This document shows positions 7,729 through 15,083 of a stretch of DNA of 64,000 bases, piece by piece. Every line of letters starts with the position of its first letter. Position 1 is the first letter of the stretch. The notes beneath the pieces are model-generated. The model saw nothing but the letters and a program-made list of their open reading frames with translations, searched no databases and was not told the origin of the DNA. This stretch comes from Streptomyces radiopugnans (GTDB lineage Bacteria; Actinomycetota; Actinomycetes; Streptomycetales; Streptomycetaceae): assembly GCF_900110735.1 (NCBI RefSeq), contig NZ_FOET01000002.1:1-64000 (forward strand), read 5' to 3'. The position numbers were made by a program, and so were the translations under genes.

Positions 7729-8934
7729 TCAGGAGGCCTTCAGCGCCTGCTCGATGTCGTCCCAGAGGTCGTCCGCGTCCTCGATGCCCACGGACATCCG
7801 CACCGCGCCCGGCGCGATTCCCGCCTCCCGGAGCGCCCGGTCGTCCAGTTCCCGGTGCGAGGTGCCGGCCGGATGGGTCACCAGCGTCTCCACACCCCCC
7901 AGCGACAGGGCCAGTCGCGCGATCCGCAGCCCCTCGACGAAGCGGCGGCCGGCCTCCCGTCCTCCCCGCAACTCGAAGGAGAGCATCCCTCCGAAGTCGG
8001 ACAGCAGCGCGCGAGCCCGCTCGTGGGACGGGTGCCCGGGCAGACCGGGCCACTGGACCCGCGCCACGGCGGGATGCGCCTCCAGCCGCTCCGCCAGCAC
8101 CGAGGCGTTGGCGCAGTGCCGGCTCATCCGCAGCGGCAGGGTCTGTATGCCCCTCAGCGTCAGCCAGGCCGCGAACGGGTCGGCGGTGGAGCCCAGTTCG
8201 ACCGCCCTGGTCCACACGGTCCCGTGGAGCGCGGGGTCGGCGAAGACGGCGGCGCCGCCGACCACGTCGGAATGACCGCCGAGGTACTTGGTCGTGGAGT
8301 GGACCACGATGTCCGCGCCGTGCTCGATGGGCCTGCACAGCACGGGGGAGGCGAGGGAGTTGTCGACCACCGTGACGACTCCGCGGGCCCCGGCCGCGGC
8401 CAGGAGACCGGGCAGGTCGGGTATCTGGCCGGTCGGATTGGCGATGGTCTCCAGGAACAGGAGCCGGGTGGCGGGACGGACGCGCGCCTCGAAGTCCGCC
8501 GCGTCCTCGGTCCGGATCCGCTCCACGACGACGCCGAACCTCTGGGCGAGGTCGGAGAGCACCGCGTGCGTGCCCCCGTACAGGCAGCTCTGCGCCAGCA
8601 CGTGGTCGCCGGGGCGCAGCAGTGCGAGCAGCGTGCCGCTGATCGCACCCATCCCCGAAGCGGTGGCGATCGCGGCCGCGCCGCCCTCGAGGTCGGTGAG
8701 CACGCGCTCCAGCACCTGGACGGTGGGGTTGCCGCGCCTGCTGTAGACGAAGTCGCCGCCCGGTTCCGCCATGGCGGCGGCGAGCTTGTCCACGGAGTCG
8801 AACGCGAACGCCGAGGAGCGGACGATCGGCACGCTCAGCGGCCTTCCGTCCCCCTGCGCCGCGGCGGCCGCGGCGTGCACCGCCCGCGTCCGCAGACGCG
8901 GCCCGCCGCTCCGCTGTTCCATCCGTTCCCTCAT
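7729..8934 (-). CDS. Cys/Met-metabolism PLP enzyme (cystathionine gamma-synthase/lyase or methionine gamma-lyase type)
   Basis: A 401-residue fold-type I PLP enzyme of the trans-sulfuration family. It shows YSRRGNPTVQVLE, an ASGMGAISGTLLALLRPGD stretch, VVTVVDNSLASP and the Schiff-base lysine in VVHSTTKYLGGHSDVVGG (~residue 210), plus LSLGGVETLVTHPAGTSH near the C-terminus. The reaction (gamma-replacement, beta/gamma-elimination or O-acetylhomoserine sulfhydrylation) cannot be fixed from sequence alone. ATG at 8934 with GGAAGGA upstream is preferred; a longer frame reads through low-complexity GC-rich leader. It lies upstream of the operon promoter at 7.7 kb, so it could be separately controlled, and CsoR/CstR-like boxes lie in its leader. 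Confidence 0.85.
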   Translation of the reverse strand: MRERMEQRSGGPRLRTRAVHAAAAAAQGDGRPLSVPIVRSSAFAFDSVDKLAAAMAEPGGDFVYSRRGNPTVQVLERVLTDLEGGAAAIATASGMGAISGTLLALLRPGDHVLAQSCLYGGTHAVLSDLAQRFGVVVERIRTEDAADFEARVRPATRLLFLETIANPTGQIPDLPGLLAAAGARGVVTVVDNSLASPVLCRPIEHGADIVVHSTTKYLGGHSDVVGGAAVFADPALHGTVWTRAVELGSTADPFAAWLTLRGIQTLPLRMSRHCANASVLAERLEAHPAVARVQWPGLPGHPSHERARALLSDFGGMLSFELRGGREAGRRFVEGLRIARLALSLGGVETLVTHPAGTSHRELDDRALREAGIAPGAVRMSVGIEDADDLWDDIEQALKAS

Positions 8935-9170
8935 GTCGGTCGTTCCTTCCGTCGCAGGATGGGAGAGCCGTGGTGAACGCGCGGGGCGGGGCGGGCCGTC
9001 ACGGTCCGATCCGGCCGGAGGCGGTTCCGGGAGGGGGAGGCGCTTTCCGGCGCAACGGCGGATCGCGTTCCGCGGCGCCGCACGGGACGGCCCGCGCGGG
9101 GTGTCCGCGCCTTCCGCGGCCCGGGCACCCCGCGCGGGCGTCCGGGCACCGGCGGAACACAGCCGCACCC

Positions 9171-9191
9171 GCATACCCCTCAGGGGTATGC
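9171..9191. promoter_or_regulatory. CsoR/CstR-type operator (perfect dyad)
   Basis: GCATACCCC-TCA-GGGGTATGC is a perfect nine-base inverted repeat with a three-base spacer. It closely matches the ATACCCC...GGGGTAT operators of the DUF156 regulators (copper CsoR, persulfide CstR). It lies 237 bases before the PLP-enzyme start. No such regulator gene is in the window. Confidence 0.6.
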
Positions 9192-9204
9192 GGGCACGCT
9201 AGCT

Positions 9205-9222
9205 CACCCCAGGGGGGTATGT
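9205..9222. promoter_or_regulatory. Second, imperfect CsoR-like operator
   Basis: CACCCCAGGGGGGTATG repeats the operator architecture with one degenerate half (CACCCC versus GGGGGTATG). Its centre is about 30 bases from the perfect site, roughly three helical turns. TAGCGT on the minus strand between the two sites is a possible -10 element. Confidence 0.45.
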
Positions 9223-9390
9223 GAAGAACCGCTTCCCGGCACCGGGGGCGGGAAGCGGACGACGGCAGGGACTCCGCTCACGCCTCCGGCCGCGGCGCGC
9301 GGGCACGGCCGGAGGCGGGAGCCGGGGGCGGGAGCCGGAGGCGCGGCGGTCGCGCGGGCCGCACCGGTCGCGCGGAAAAGGCGCGGCCGC

Positions 9391-9789
9391 TCAGGGGGAG
9401 GGAGCGGCGGCGGGCGCGGCCGCCCCGGCCCGGGCGTCGGTCAGCCCCAGGCGCAGGTGCTCGACGTGGTAGAGGGCCTGGTCGAGGAGTTCGGCGACAT
9501 GGTCGTCGTGCAGGGCGTAGACCACACTGCGCCCCCGGCGGGTGCCGGTGATCAGGCCGAGGGTGCGCAGGACCCGCAGCTGGTGGGAGCAGGCGGACTG
9601 CTCCATGCCGACGGCGGCGGCCAGTTCGGTGGCCGCGCAGGGACCTTCGCGCAGCCGGGCCAGGATCAGCAGCCGGGAGGGGGTGGCCAGGGCCTGGAGG
9701 GTCTCGGCGACCTTGGGCGCGTTCTGCGCGGTCAGCCGGGTGCGCGGAACCGCGCTGCCGCTCTCGGGGGGTTTCGCTCCGTGGCCCAT
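9391..9789 (-). CDS. ArsR/SmtB-family metalloregulator
   Basis: A 132-residue winged-helix repressor. Residues ~25-100 carry the family pattern: LQALATPSRLLILARLREGPCAATELAAAVGMEQ (in which Cys-51-like and Cys of the next helix, QSACSHQLRVLRTLGLI, lie in or near the recognition helix), the wing GTRRGRSVVYALHD, and the C-terminal helix DDHVAELLDQALYHVEHLR. Asp/His pairs there resemble the alpha-5 zinc site of SmtB-type sensors. It diverges from the metal P-type ATPase, the classic arrangement for autoregulation plus control of the pump. The metal is probably Zn, Cd, Co or Pb. Confidence 0.88.
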   Translation of the reverse strand: MGHGAKPPESGSAVPRTRLTAQNAPKVAETLQALATPSRLLILARLREGPCAATELAAAVGMEQSACSHQLRVLRTLGLITGTRRGRSVVYALHDDHVAELLDQALYHVEHLRLGLTDARAGAAAPAAAPSP

Positions 9790-9810
9790 GCCTTCATCCT
9801 ACGGAAGCAA

Positions 9811-9831
9811 ATACATGAAAGGCTGTTCAAT
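9811..9831. promoter_or_regulatory. Candidate ArsR/SmtB operator
   Basis: ATACATGAAAGGCTGTTCAAT contains TGAA-N6-TTCA and looks like the 12-2-12 SmtB/CadC operators. It lies in the ArsR/P-type-ATPase divergent intergenic region (9790-9884), the only AT-rich stretch there, and would cover both promoters. Confidence 0.5.
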
Positions 9832-9884
9832 CGTTCCTGTATGGTGTGGGGCCCGGACTCCACGTCTTGCGAAGGCCGTTGCCC

Positions 9885-11861
9885 ATGACCTCCACACTGA
9901 CCACCACCCCGGCCCCGCCGGGGGGACGGACCACCGCCGCCGCACCGCGCGGGCGCACCCGGCTCCTGTCCCTGCCCGAAGCCCGCTGGGCGCTCGCCGC
10001 CCTGGTGCTCTTCCTGGCCGCACTCCCCCTGTACCTGCTGGGAGCCCCCGCCTGGCTGTGGGGCCCGCTGTTCGCCGCCGTCTACGTCACCGGCGGCTGG
10101 GAGCCGGGCTGGGAGGGGTGCAAGGCACTGAAGGACAGGACCCTGGACGTGGATCTGCTGATGGTGGTCGCCGCCCTCGGCGCCGCCGCCGTCGGCCAGG
10201 TCCTCGACGGGGCGCTGCTGATCGTCATCTTCGCCACCTCCGGTGCCCTGGAGGCGGTCGCGACCGCCCGCACCGCGGACTCGGTGCGGGGCCTGCTCGA
10301 CCTCGCCCCTGCCACCGCGACCCGGCTGCTGCCCGGCGGGGGCGAGGAGACCGTTCCGGCCGCGGAACTGGCGGTCGGGGACACCGTCCTGGTCCGCCCC
10401 GGCGAGCGGGTCGGCGCCGACGGCACGGTCGTCACCGGCGAGAGCGAGGTGGACCAGGCCACCATCACCGGCGAACCGCTGCCGGCCGCCAAGCAGCCCG
10501 GGGACGAGGTGTTCGCCGGCACGGTGAACGGCACGGGCGCCCTCACGGTACGGGTGGCACGGGACCCGTCGGAGACGGTGATCGCCCGGATCGTGCGGAT
10601 GGTCGAGGAGGCCTCCGAGACCAAGGCCCCCACCCAGTTGTTCATCGAGAAGGTCGAGCAGCGGTACTCCGTCGGCATGGTGATCGCGACCCTGGCGGTG
10701 TTCGCCGTCCCGCTGGCCTTCGGCGACGATCTGCGGTCCGCGCTGCTGCGTGCGATGACGTTCATGATCGTGGCCTCGCCGTGCGCGGTGGTGCTCTCCA
10801 CGATGCCGCCGCTGCTGTCGGCCATCGCCAACGCCGGCCGCCACGGCGTGCTGGCCAAGTCCGCCGTCGTCATGGAGCGCCTCGGGCAGATCGACACCGT
10901 CGCCCTCGACAAGACCGGCACCCTCACCGAGGGCACCCCGCACCTCACCGACCTGCGCCCGCTGCCCGGCAGCGGGCTGACCGGCGACGGGCTGCTGGCT
11001 CTGGCGGCCGCGGCCGAGCACCCCAGCGAGCACCCGCTGGCCCGCGCCGTCGTCGACGCCGCCCGCGAGCGCGGCCTCCCCCTGGCCGCCGCGTCCGGCT
11101 TCGCCTCCGCCCCCGGCCGGGGCGTGAGCGCCACCGTCGGCGGCCGTACCGTCCAGGTCGGCTCCCCCGGCCGGCTCCTGTCCGACGGCGCCGGCCAGGC
11201 CCGCGCCGCGGCGGGGGAGTTGGAGGACGCCGGGCGCACCGCCGTCGTGGTGCTCCGCGACGGGGTTCCGGTCGGCGTGCTGGGCATCACCGACCGGCTG
11301 CGGCCGGACGCCGCCGCCACCGTCGCCGCCCTGACCGAACTGACCGGGCGGCCGCCGGTACTGCTGACCGGCGACAACGAGCGCGCCGCCGGGCGCCTGG
11401 CCGCCGAGGTCGGCATCACCGACGTCCGCGCCGGGCTCCTGCCCCAGGACAAGGCCGCGACCGTCCAGGCGTGGGAGCGGCAGGGCCGGAGGGTGCTGGT
11501 CGTCGGCGACGGCGTCAACGACGCCCCCGCGCTGGCGGCCGCGCACTGCGGCGTCGCGATGGGCGAAGCCGGCTCCGACCTCGCGCTGGAGACCGCCGAC
11601 GCCGTCGTGGTCCGCGACGAACTCGCCACCGTTCCCGCCGTCGTGAGGCTGTCGCGGACCGCCCGCCGGCTGGTGGTCCAGAACCTCGCCATCGCCGGCG
11701 TGTTCATCGCCGTCCTCGTGGCCTGGGACCTGATCGGAACCCTGCCGCTGCCCCTCGGGGTCGCCGGCCACGAGGGCTCCACCGTCATCGTCGGCCTCAA
11801 CGGCCTGCGCCTGCTGCGCGAGACCGCGTGGCGGAACACCCCCGCGGGAGGCGCCCGGTGA
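9885..11861 (+). CDS. Heavy-metal P1B-type ATPase (Zn/Cd/Co/Pb efflux type)
   Basis: A 658-residue membrane pump. In order: two N-terminal helix pairs (ALAALVLFLAALPLYLL, LLIVIFATSGALEAV), the actuator TGESEVDQATITGEP, the transmembrane metal site SPC at residues 298-300 (VASPCAVVLST), the phosphorylated Asp342 in DKTGTLTEG, the HP-containing EHPSEHPLARAVV and GDGVNDAPALAAA. There is no N-terminal CxxC heavy-metal domain. It probably exports divalent metal, as the divergent ArsR gene suggests; the SPC site does not itself separate Zn2+ from Cu+. ATG at 9885 is chosen because it removes an Arg/Gly-rich extension. Its stop overlaps the next start (GTGA). Confidence 0.92.
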   Translation: MTSTLTTTPAPPGGRTTAAAPRGRTRLLSLPEARWALAALVLFLAALPLYLLGAPAWLWGPLFAAVYVTGGWEPGWEGCKALKDRTLDVDLLMVVAALGAAAVGQVLDGALLIVIFATSGALEAVATARTADSVRGLLDLAPATATRLLPGGGEETVPAAELAVGDTVLVRPGERVGADGTVVTGESEVDQATITGEPLPAAKQPGDEVFAGTVNGTGALTVRVARDPSETVIARIVRMVEEASETKAPTQLFIEKVEQRYSVGMVIATLAVFAVPLAFGDDLRSALLRAMTFMIVASPCAVVLSTMPPLLSAIANAGRHGVLAKSAVVMERLGQIDTVALDKTGTLTEGTPHLTDLRPLPGSGLTGDGLLALAAAAEHPSEHPLARAVVDAARERGLPLAAASGFASAPGRGVSATVGGRTVQVGSPGRLLSDGAGQARAAAGELEDAGRTAVVVLRDGVPVGVLGITDRLRPDAAATVAALTELTGRPPVLLTGDNERAAGRLAAEVGITDVRAGLLPQDKAATVQAWERQGRRVLVVGDGVNDAPALAAAHCGVAMGEAGSDLALETADAVVVRDELATVPAVVRLSRTARRLVVQNLAIAGVFIAVLVAWDLIGTLPLPLGVAGHEGSTVIVGLNGLRLLRETAWRNTPAGGAR

Positions 11862-12268
11862 GCAGGCGCTCCCGGTCCGCCGGCTCCACCCCGCCGCCGG
11901 GTGCGGCACGGTGCACGATCACCGTCTGCCGCGGCTGCTGCTGCGGCAGCGCCAAGATCCCCGGCCTCGACCACGCCGCCCAACTGCGCGGTCTGCGCCA
12001 GGCCCTGGACGGTGTCGCGGCCGTCCGCGCCACCGACTGCCTGGACGCCTGCGAGCAGGCCAACGTCATCGTCGTCCAGCCCTCCCCCGCCGGACGCGCG
12101 GCAGGCGGCCGGCCGGTCTGGCTCGGCCTGGTCAACGACCTCGACGCCACCGCCGACATCACCGCGTGGGTCGAGGGCGGCGGGCCCGGCCTCGCCGATC
12201 CGCCCGACATCCTCGACCTCTACACCTTCACACCCTCCCGCCGGATACGCGGCCGGCTGGAGGGGTGA
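11858..12268 (+). CDS. Small cysteine-rich, thioredoxin-like [2Fe-2S] ferredoxin-type protein
   Basis: A 136-residue protein with four to six clustered cysteines: ITVCRGCCCGSAKIPG (residues ~20-35) and RATDCLDACEQANVIVVQP (~60-75). The spacing is similar to thioredoxin-fold [2Fe-2S] ferredoxins, and the LRGLRQAL helix between the cysteine blocks fits. Translation is coupled to the pump gene through a GTGA overlap, so it shares the ArsR-controlled promoter. It may bind metal or donate electrons; a metal-chaperone role for the pump is only a guess. A strong hairpin terminator follows. Confidence 0.65.
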   Translation: MSRRSRSAGSTPPPGAARCTITVCRGCCCGSAKIPGLDHAAQLRGLRQALDGVAAVRATDCLDACEQANVIVVQPSPAGRAAGGRPVWLGLVNDLDATADITAWVEGGGPGLADPPDILDLYTFTPSRRIRGRLEG

Positions 12269-12320
12269 GACCCTCCCCCACCGTCTCGCACCGCGTCCGC
12301 GGGTCTCCTCGCCCACCGGC

Positions 12321-12362
12321 CTCTTCGGGGCGGAAGCGGCCGTCCGCTTCCGCCCCGAAGAG
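12321..12362. terminator. Bidirectional hairpin terminator
   Basis: CTCTTCGGGGCGGAAGCG (12321-12338) pairs perfectly with 12345-12362 around a six-base loop, an 18-bp stem. It sits between the converging ferredoxin-like gene and rpsN. No U-tract, as usual in this GC range. Confidence 0.85.
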
Positions 12363-12367
12363 ATCTC

Positions 12368-12673
12368 TCACCACGACGACTTGGTGACCCCGGGCAGGAA
12401 TCCGGCGTGGGCCTGCTGCCGCATCCGCACCCGGGAGAGCCCGAACTTCCGCAGATGACCGCGCGGACGGCCGTCCACGGCATCGCGGTTGCGCACCCGG
12501 GTCGCGCTGGCGTCACGCGGCTGGCGCCGCAGCTCCGCCAGCGCGGCGGCGCGTTCGTCCTCGGTGGAGGAAGGGCGGCGGATGATCTCCTTCAGCTCCG
12601 CGCGCCGGGCCGCGTACCGCTCGGCGGTCTCCCGCCGCCTGTCGTTCTTGGCGATCTGGCTCTTCTTCGCCAT
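12368..12673 (-). CDS. rpsN: 30S ribosomal protein S14, zinc-independent paralogue
   Basis: A 101-residue S14 with [27 protein letters not shown] at the start and [41 protein letters not shown] at the end. It contains no cysteine and is the long C-minus form, in contrast with the short zinc-ribbon form. Such paralogues replace the zinc-containing ribosomal protein during zinc starvation and release zinc. Its start overlaps the rpmB stop (TGATG), and both would be read leftward from the Zur-like box at 12.95 kb. Confidence 0.95.
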   Translation of the reverse strand: MAKKSQIAKNDRRRETAERYAARRAELKEIIRRPSSTEDERAAALAELRRQPRDASATRVRNRDAVDGRPRGHLRKFGLSRVRMRQQAHAGFLPGVTKSSW

Positions 12674-12909
12674 CAGACCTTTCCTCCCCGCGCCCGGATG
12701 CGCGCCACGGCGGCCTCGATCCCGATGGCGTCGACGGTCTTGATCCCCTTCGTGCTGAGGGTGAGCCGGACATGGCGCCCCTCGCTGGGCAGCCAGTAGC
12801 GCTTGCGCTGGATGTTGGGGTCGAAGCGGCGGGAGGTGCGCCGGTGGGAGTGGGAGATGTTCTTGCCGAAGCCCGGTTTGGCGCCGGTCAGCTGGCAGTG
12901 GGCGGACAA
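12673..12909 (-). CDS. rpmB: 50S ribosomal protein L28, zinc-independent paralogue
   Basis: A 78-residue L28: [54 protein letters not shown]. Only one cysteine remains, so the CxxC pairs of zinc-binding L28 are absent. The start is a TTG at 12909 with AAGGA five bases upstream; any ATG further upstream would add a non-homologous extension across the promoter. Translated and transcribed with rpsN. Confidence 0.93.
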   Translation of the reverse strand: MSAHCQLTGAKPGFGKNISHSHRRTSRRFDPNIQRKRYWLPSEGRHVRLTLSTKGIKTVDAIGIEAAVARIRARGGKV

Positions 12910-12947
12910 GGGGGTTCCTTCCTGTCGGTGCGGACGGCTCCCTTTTC

Positions 12948-12967
12948 GATAATGGAAACCATTGTCA
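12948..12967. promoter_or_regulatory. Zur-like box between rpmB and rpmG
   Basis: GATAATGG-AAA-CCATTGTC (12948-12966) is an eight-base inverted repeat with one mismatch. In the 15-base register TGGAAACCATTGTCA (12953-12967) it shares TGnnnAnnnTTnTCA with the boxes at 23863 and 27838. It lies in the divergent promoter of zinc-independent ribosomal-protein genes, the standard target of the zinc repressor Zur in actinomycetes. Confidence 0.8.
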
Positions 12968-12973
12968 TATACT
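12968..12973 (+). promoter_or_regulatory. -10 element of a probably leaderless rpmG transcript
   Basis: TATACT lies seven bases before the rpmG ATG at 12980, predicting transcription start at or next to the A of ATG. TTCGAT at 12945-12950 is in -35 position (17-base spacer). No Shine-Dalgarno sequence precedes the ATG. The Zur-like box fills the spacer. Confidence 0.6.
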
Positions 12974-12979
12974 AGCGCC

Positions 12980-13144
12980 ATGGCACGCAGTGAACTCCGC
13001 CCGGTCATCAAGCTCCGCTCCACCGCGGGGACCGGCTACACCTACGTCACCCGCAAGAACCGCCGCAACGACCCCGACCGCATGGTCCTGCGCAAGTACG
13101 ACCCCCTCGCCCGCCGGCACGTCGACTTCCGCGAGGAACGCTGA
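12980..13144 (+). CDS. rpmG: 50S ribosomal protein L33, zinc-independent paralogue
   Basis: A 54-residue L33 ([40 protein letters not shown]) without any cysteine, so it is the C-minus form used under zinc limitation. Lack of an upstream ribosome-binding site and a -10 hexamer directly before the ATG suggest a leaderless message. First gene of the rightward Zur-type operon rpmG-rpmE-cobW-like-rpsR. Confidence 0.95.
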   Translation: MARSELRPVIKLRSTAGTGYTYVTRKNRRNDPDRMVLRKYDPLARRHVDFREER

Positions 13145-13191
13145 CCCCGGCCCCGACCCCGGCCCCGACCGCACGACCCGAGGACACCACC

Positions 13192-13446
13192 GTGAAACCC
13201 GGAATCCACCCCCCGTACCGCCCCGTCGTCTTCCGCGACAGGAGCGCAGACTTCGCCTTCCTCACCCGATCCACCATGACCAGCGACAAGACGATCGAGT
13301 GGGAGGACGGCAACACCTACCCGGTGGTCGACGTCGAGATCTCCTCGGCGAGTCACCCCTTCTACACCGGCACCCAGCGGGTCCTGGACACCGCCGGGCG
13401 CGTGGAGCGCTTCGAGCGCCGCTACGGCTCGCGCGGGGCCCGCTGA
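13192..13446 (+). CDS. rpmE2: 50S ribosomal protein L31 type B, zinc-independent
   Basis: An 84-residue type B L31: [60 protein letters not shown]. It has no cysteine, unlike the CxxC zinc-binding L31. GTG start at 13192. Its stop overlaps the ATG of the CobW-like gene (TGATG), so the two are translationally coupled. Confidence 0.95.
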   Translation: MKPGIHPPYRPVVFRDRSADFAFLTRSTMTSDKTIEWEDGNTYPVVDVEISSASHPFYTGTQRVLDTAGRVERFERRYGSRGAR

Positions 13447-14597
13447 TGGCCCGGGAACCCCGGCTGCCCGTCGTGATCGTCGCCGGGCTGCACGCCGACG
13501 CCCGCCGCGAGGTGGTGGAGCGGCTGCTGCGCGCCGTGCCGGGCGGCGTGGCCCTCCACCACGACCTGTCCGGCGCCGCGGACGGCACGGTGGTGCGCAC
13601 CGTGCGGGACGCCTCGGGCGAGCTGTCGCGCGGCGAGGCGCCCCTGGTCAACGACTGCGCCTGCTGCGCGCTGCGCGAGGACCTGATCCCGGAGCTGGAG
13701 CGGCTGGCCGCCGGCGGCACGGCCCGGCTGGCGGTCGTCGAACTGTGGGACTCCGTCGAGCCGAAGGGGATGGCCGAGGTCGTCGACGCCCACGGGGCCG
13801 GCGCCCTGGAACTGACCGGCGTCGTCACCGCCGTCGATCCCGCGCTCGTCCTGCCCTGCCTGGCAGGCGGCGACGACCTGGCCGAGGCCGGTCTCGCCGC
13901 GGCCGCCACCGACCAGCGCACGGTCGCCGACACCTGGGCGCGGCAACTGGAGTACGCCCCCGTGCTCGCCCTCGTCGACAGCCCCGAGGCCGACGAGGCC
14001 GACCACGCGCTCCTGGCCCAGCTCCACCCGGCCGCGCGCCGGGTGCGAGCCGCCTCCGGGGAACTGGCCGAGGCCGCGCTCGCCGGCTTCGACACGGCGA
14101 TGGCCGCCACCGCCCAGCACCCGGCCTGCTCCCGGCTGCCGCAGGAGGCGGACGAGGCCGGGGTGGCCACCCTGGTCTGGCGCCGCCACCGCCCCTTCCA
14201 CCCCGGACGGCTCTACGAGGCCCTGGAGGACCTCGCCTGCGCCGCCGCCCGCAGCCGCGGCCGCTTCTGGCTGGCCGACCGGCCCGACACCCTGCTGGCC
14301 TGGGACTGCGCCGGCGGCGCGCTCTGCGTCGAGAGCGCCGGGCCCTGGCTGGCCTCGCTGCCCGACGCCGCCTGGGAGATGGTGGACCCCGTCCGGCGGA
14401 CGGCCGCCGCGCTGGACTGGCATCCCGAGCACGGCGACCGCTGCCAGCACCTGGTCTTCACCTCCCCCGACCTGGACCGCGAGGGCCTGGTGAGCCTGCT
14501 CGACTCCTGCCTGCTCACCGACGCCGAGTACGCCGCCGGCCGCGAGGCGTGGAGGCGCCTCCCGGCCGCGTTCGCCCCCCTGCTGGACGCCGCCTGA
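13446..14597 (+). CDS. CobW/COG0523-family protein with degenerate GTPase motifs
   Basis: A 383-residue COG0523 homologue, a family that delivers zinc to client proteins and is often Zur-controlled. The metal motif is kept as NDCACCALREDLIPELERL (~residue 75), and the C-terminal CobW domain is present (RPFHPGRLYEALEDL, FWLADRPDTLLAWDCAGG). However the P-loop region reads VVIVAGLHADARREVVERLL without the usual GxxGxGKT lysine, and the guanine-specificity NKxD appears as LALVDSPEADEAD. It may therefore not hydrolyse GTP, and could act as a metal-binding partner. Embedded between L31 and S18 in the zinc-starvation operon. Confidence 0.85.
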   Translation: MAREPRLPVVIVAGLHADARREVVERLLRAVPGGVALHHDLSGAADGTVVRTVRDASGELSRGEAPLVNDCACCALREDLIPELERLAAGGTARLAVVELWDSVEPKGMAEVVDAHGAGALELTGVVTAVDPALVLPCLAGGDDLAEAGLAAAATDQRTVADTWARQLEYAPVLALVDSPEADEADHALLAQLHPAARRVRAASGELAEAALAGFDTAMAATAQHPACSRLPQEADEAGVATLVWRRHRPFHPGRLYEALEDLACAAARSRGRFWLADRPDTLLAWDCAGGALCVESAGPWLASLPDAAWEMVDPVRRTAAALDWHPEHGDRCQHLVFTSPDLDREGLVSLLDSCLLTDAEYAAGREAWRRLPAAFAPLLDAA

Positions 14598-14642
14598 GCC
14601 GGTCCGGCACCCCGATCCGCGAGAACCGAGGAGCACCTCCCC

Positions 14643-14879
14643 ATGCCACGCCGCCCCGACCCCCGCAAGAACGCCAAGCCCCGCCCCAACCCCCTGGACG
14701 CCGCCGGGATCACCTACATCGACTACAAGGACACCGATCTGCTGCGGAAGTTCGTCTCCGACCGGGGCAAGATCCGCAGCCGCCGCGTCACCCGCGTCAC
14801 CTCCCAGCAGCAGCGGCAGCTCGCCCGCGCGATCAAGAACGCCCGGGAGATGGCCCTGCTGCCCTACAGCAGTCGCTGA
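14643..14879 (+). CDS. rpsR: 30S ribosomal protein S18 paralogue, cysteine-free
   Basis: A 78-residue S18: [61 protein letters not shown]. No cysteine, consistent with a zinc-independent second copy. GAGGAGCACC precedes the ATG at 14643. Last gene of the rpmG operon, closed by a strong terminator. Confidence 0.95.
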   Translation: MPRRPDPRKNAKPRPNPLDAAGITYIDYKDTDLLRKFVSDRGKIRSRRVTRVTSQQQRQLARAIKNAREMALLPYSSR

Positions 14880-14919
14880 CCGGTCCCCTCCCGCATGGAG
14901 GGCACCACCCCCTCCACCG

Positions 14920-14961
14920 GCACCAGGCCGGCGCCCGCTCCCCCGGGCGCCGGCCTGGTGC
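14920..14961. terminator. Hairpin terminator after rpsR
   Basis: GCACCAGGCCGGCGCCCG (14920-14937) pairs perfectly with 14944-14961 around a six-base loop, an 18-bp stem, 41 bases after the rpsR stop. It separates the ribosomal-protein operon from the converging ABC-transporter genes. Confidence 0.85.
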
Positions 14962-15083
14962 CGTGTCGGACAGCCCTGCCGGACAGCCCGTGTCGGTACC
15001 GGAGGCCCCGGAAACGGCGCGTCGCCCCCGCCGGGACATGGCGGGGGCGACGCGCCGCGGAACCCGCGGAAGCCGCGGAACCC

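Larger units (their letters stand above)
8935..9390. other. Intergenic leader, 456 bases, no gene
   Basis: No credible gene: open frames here have low-complexity Arg/Gly/Pro translations. The only structured content is two CsoR-like inverted repeats at 9171-9222. The remainder (9225-9390) is very G-rich, with repeated GGGAGCCGG-like runs. Confidence 0.6.

Noticed and set aside
8935..9174. N-terminal extension of the PLP enzyme to ATG 9174
   Set aside because: Low-complexity Arg/Pro/Ala sequence over the leader, and ATG 8934 has a ribosome-binding site.
9221..9472. Small basic protein on the plus strand after the CsoR boxes
   Set aside because: GTG has no ribosome-binding site and the translation is Gly/Arg/Ala low-complexity running antisense into the ArsR gene.
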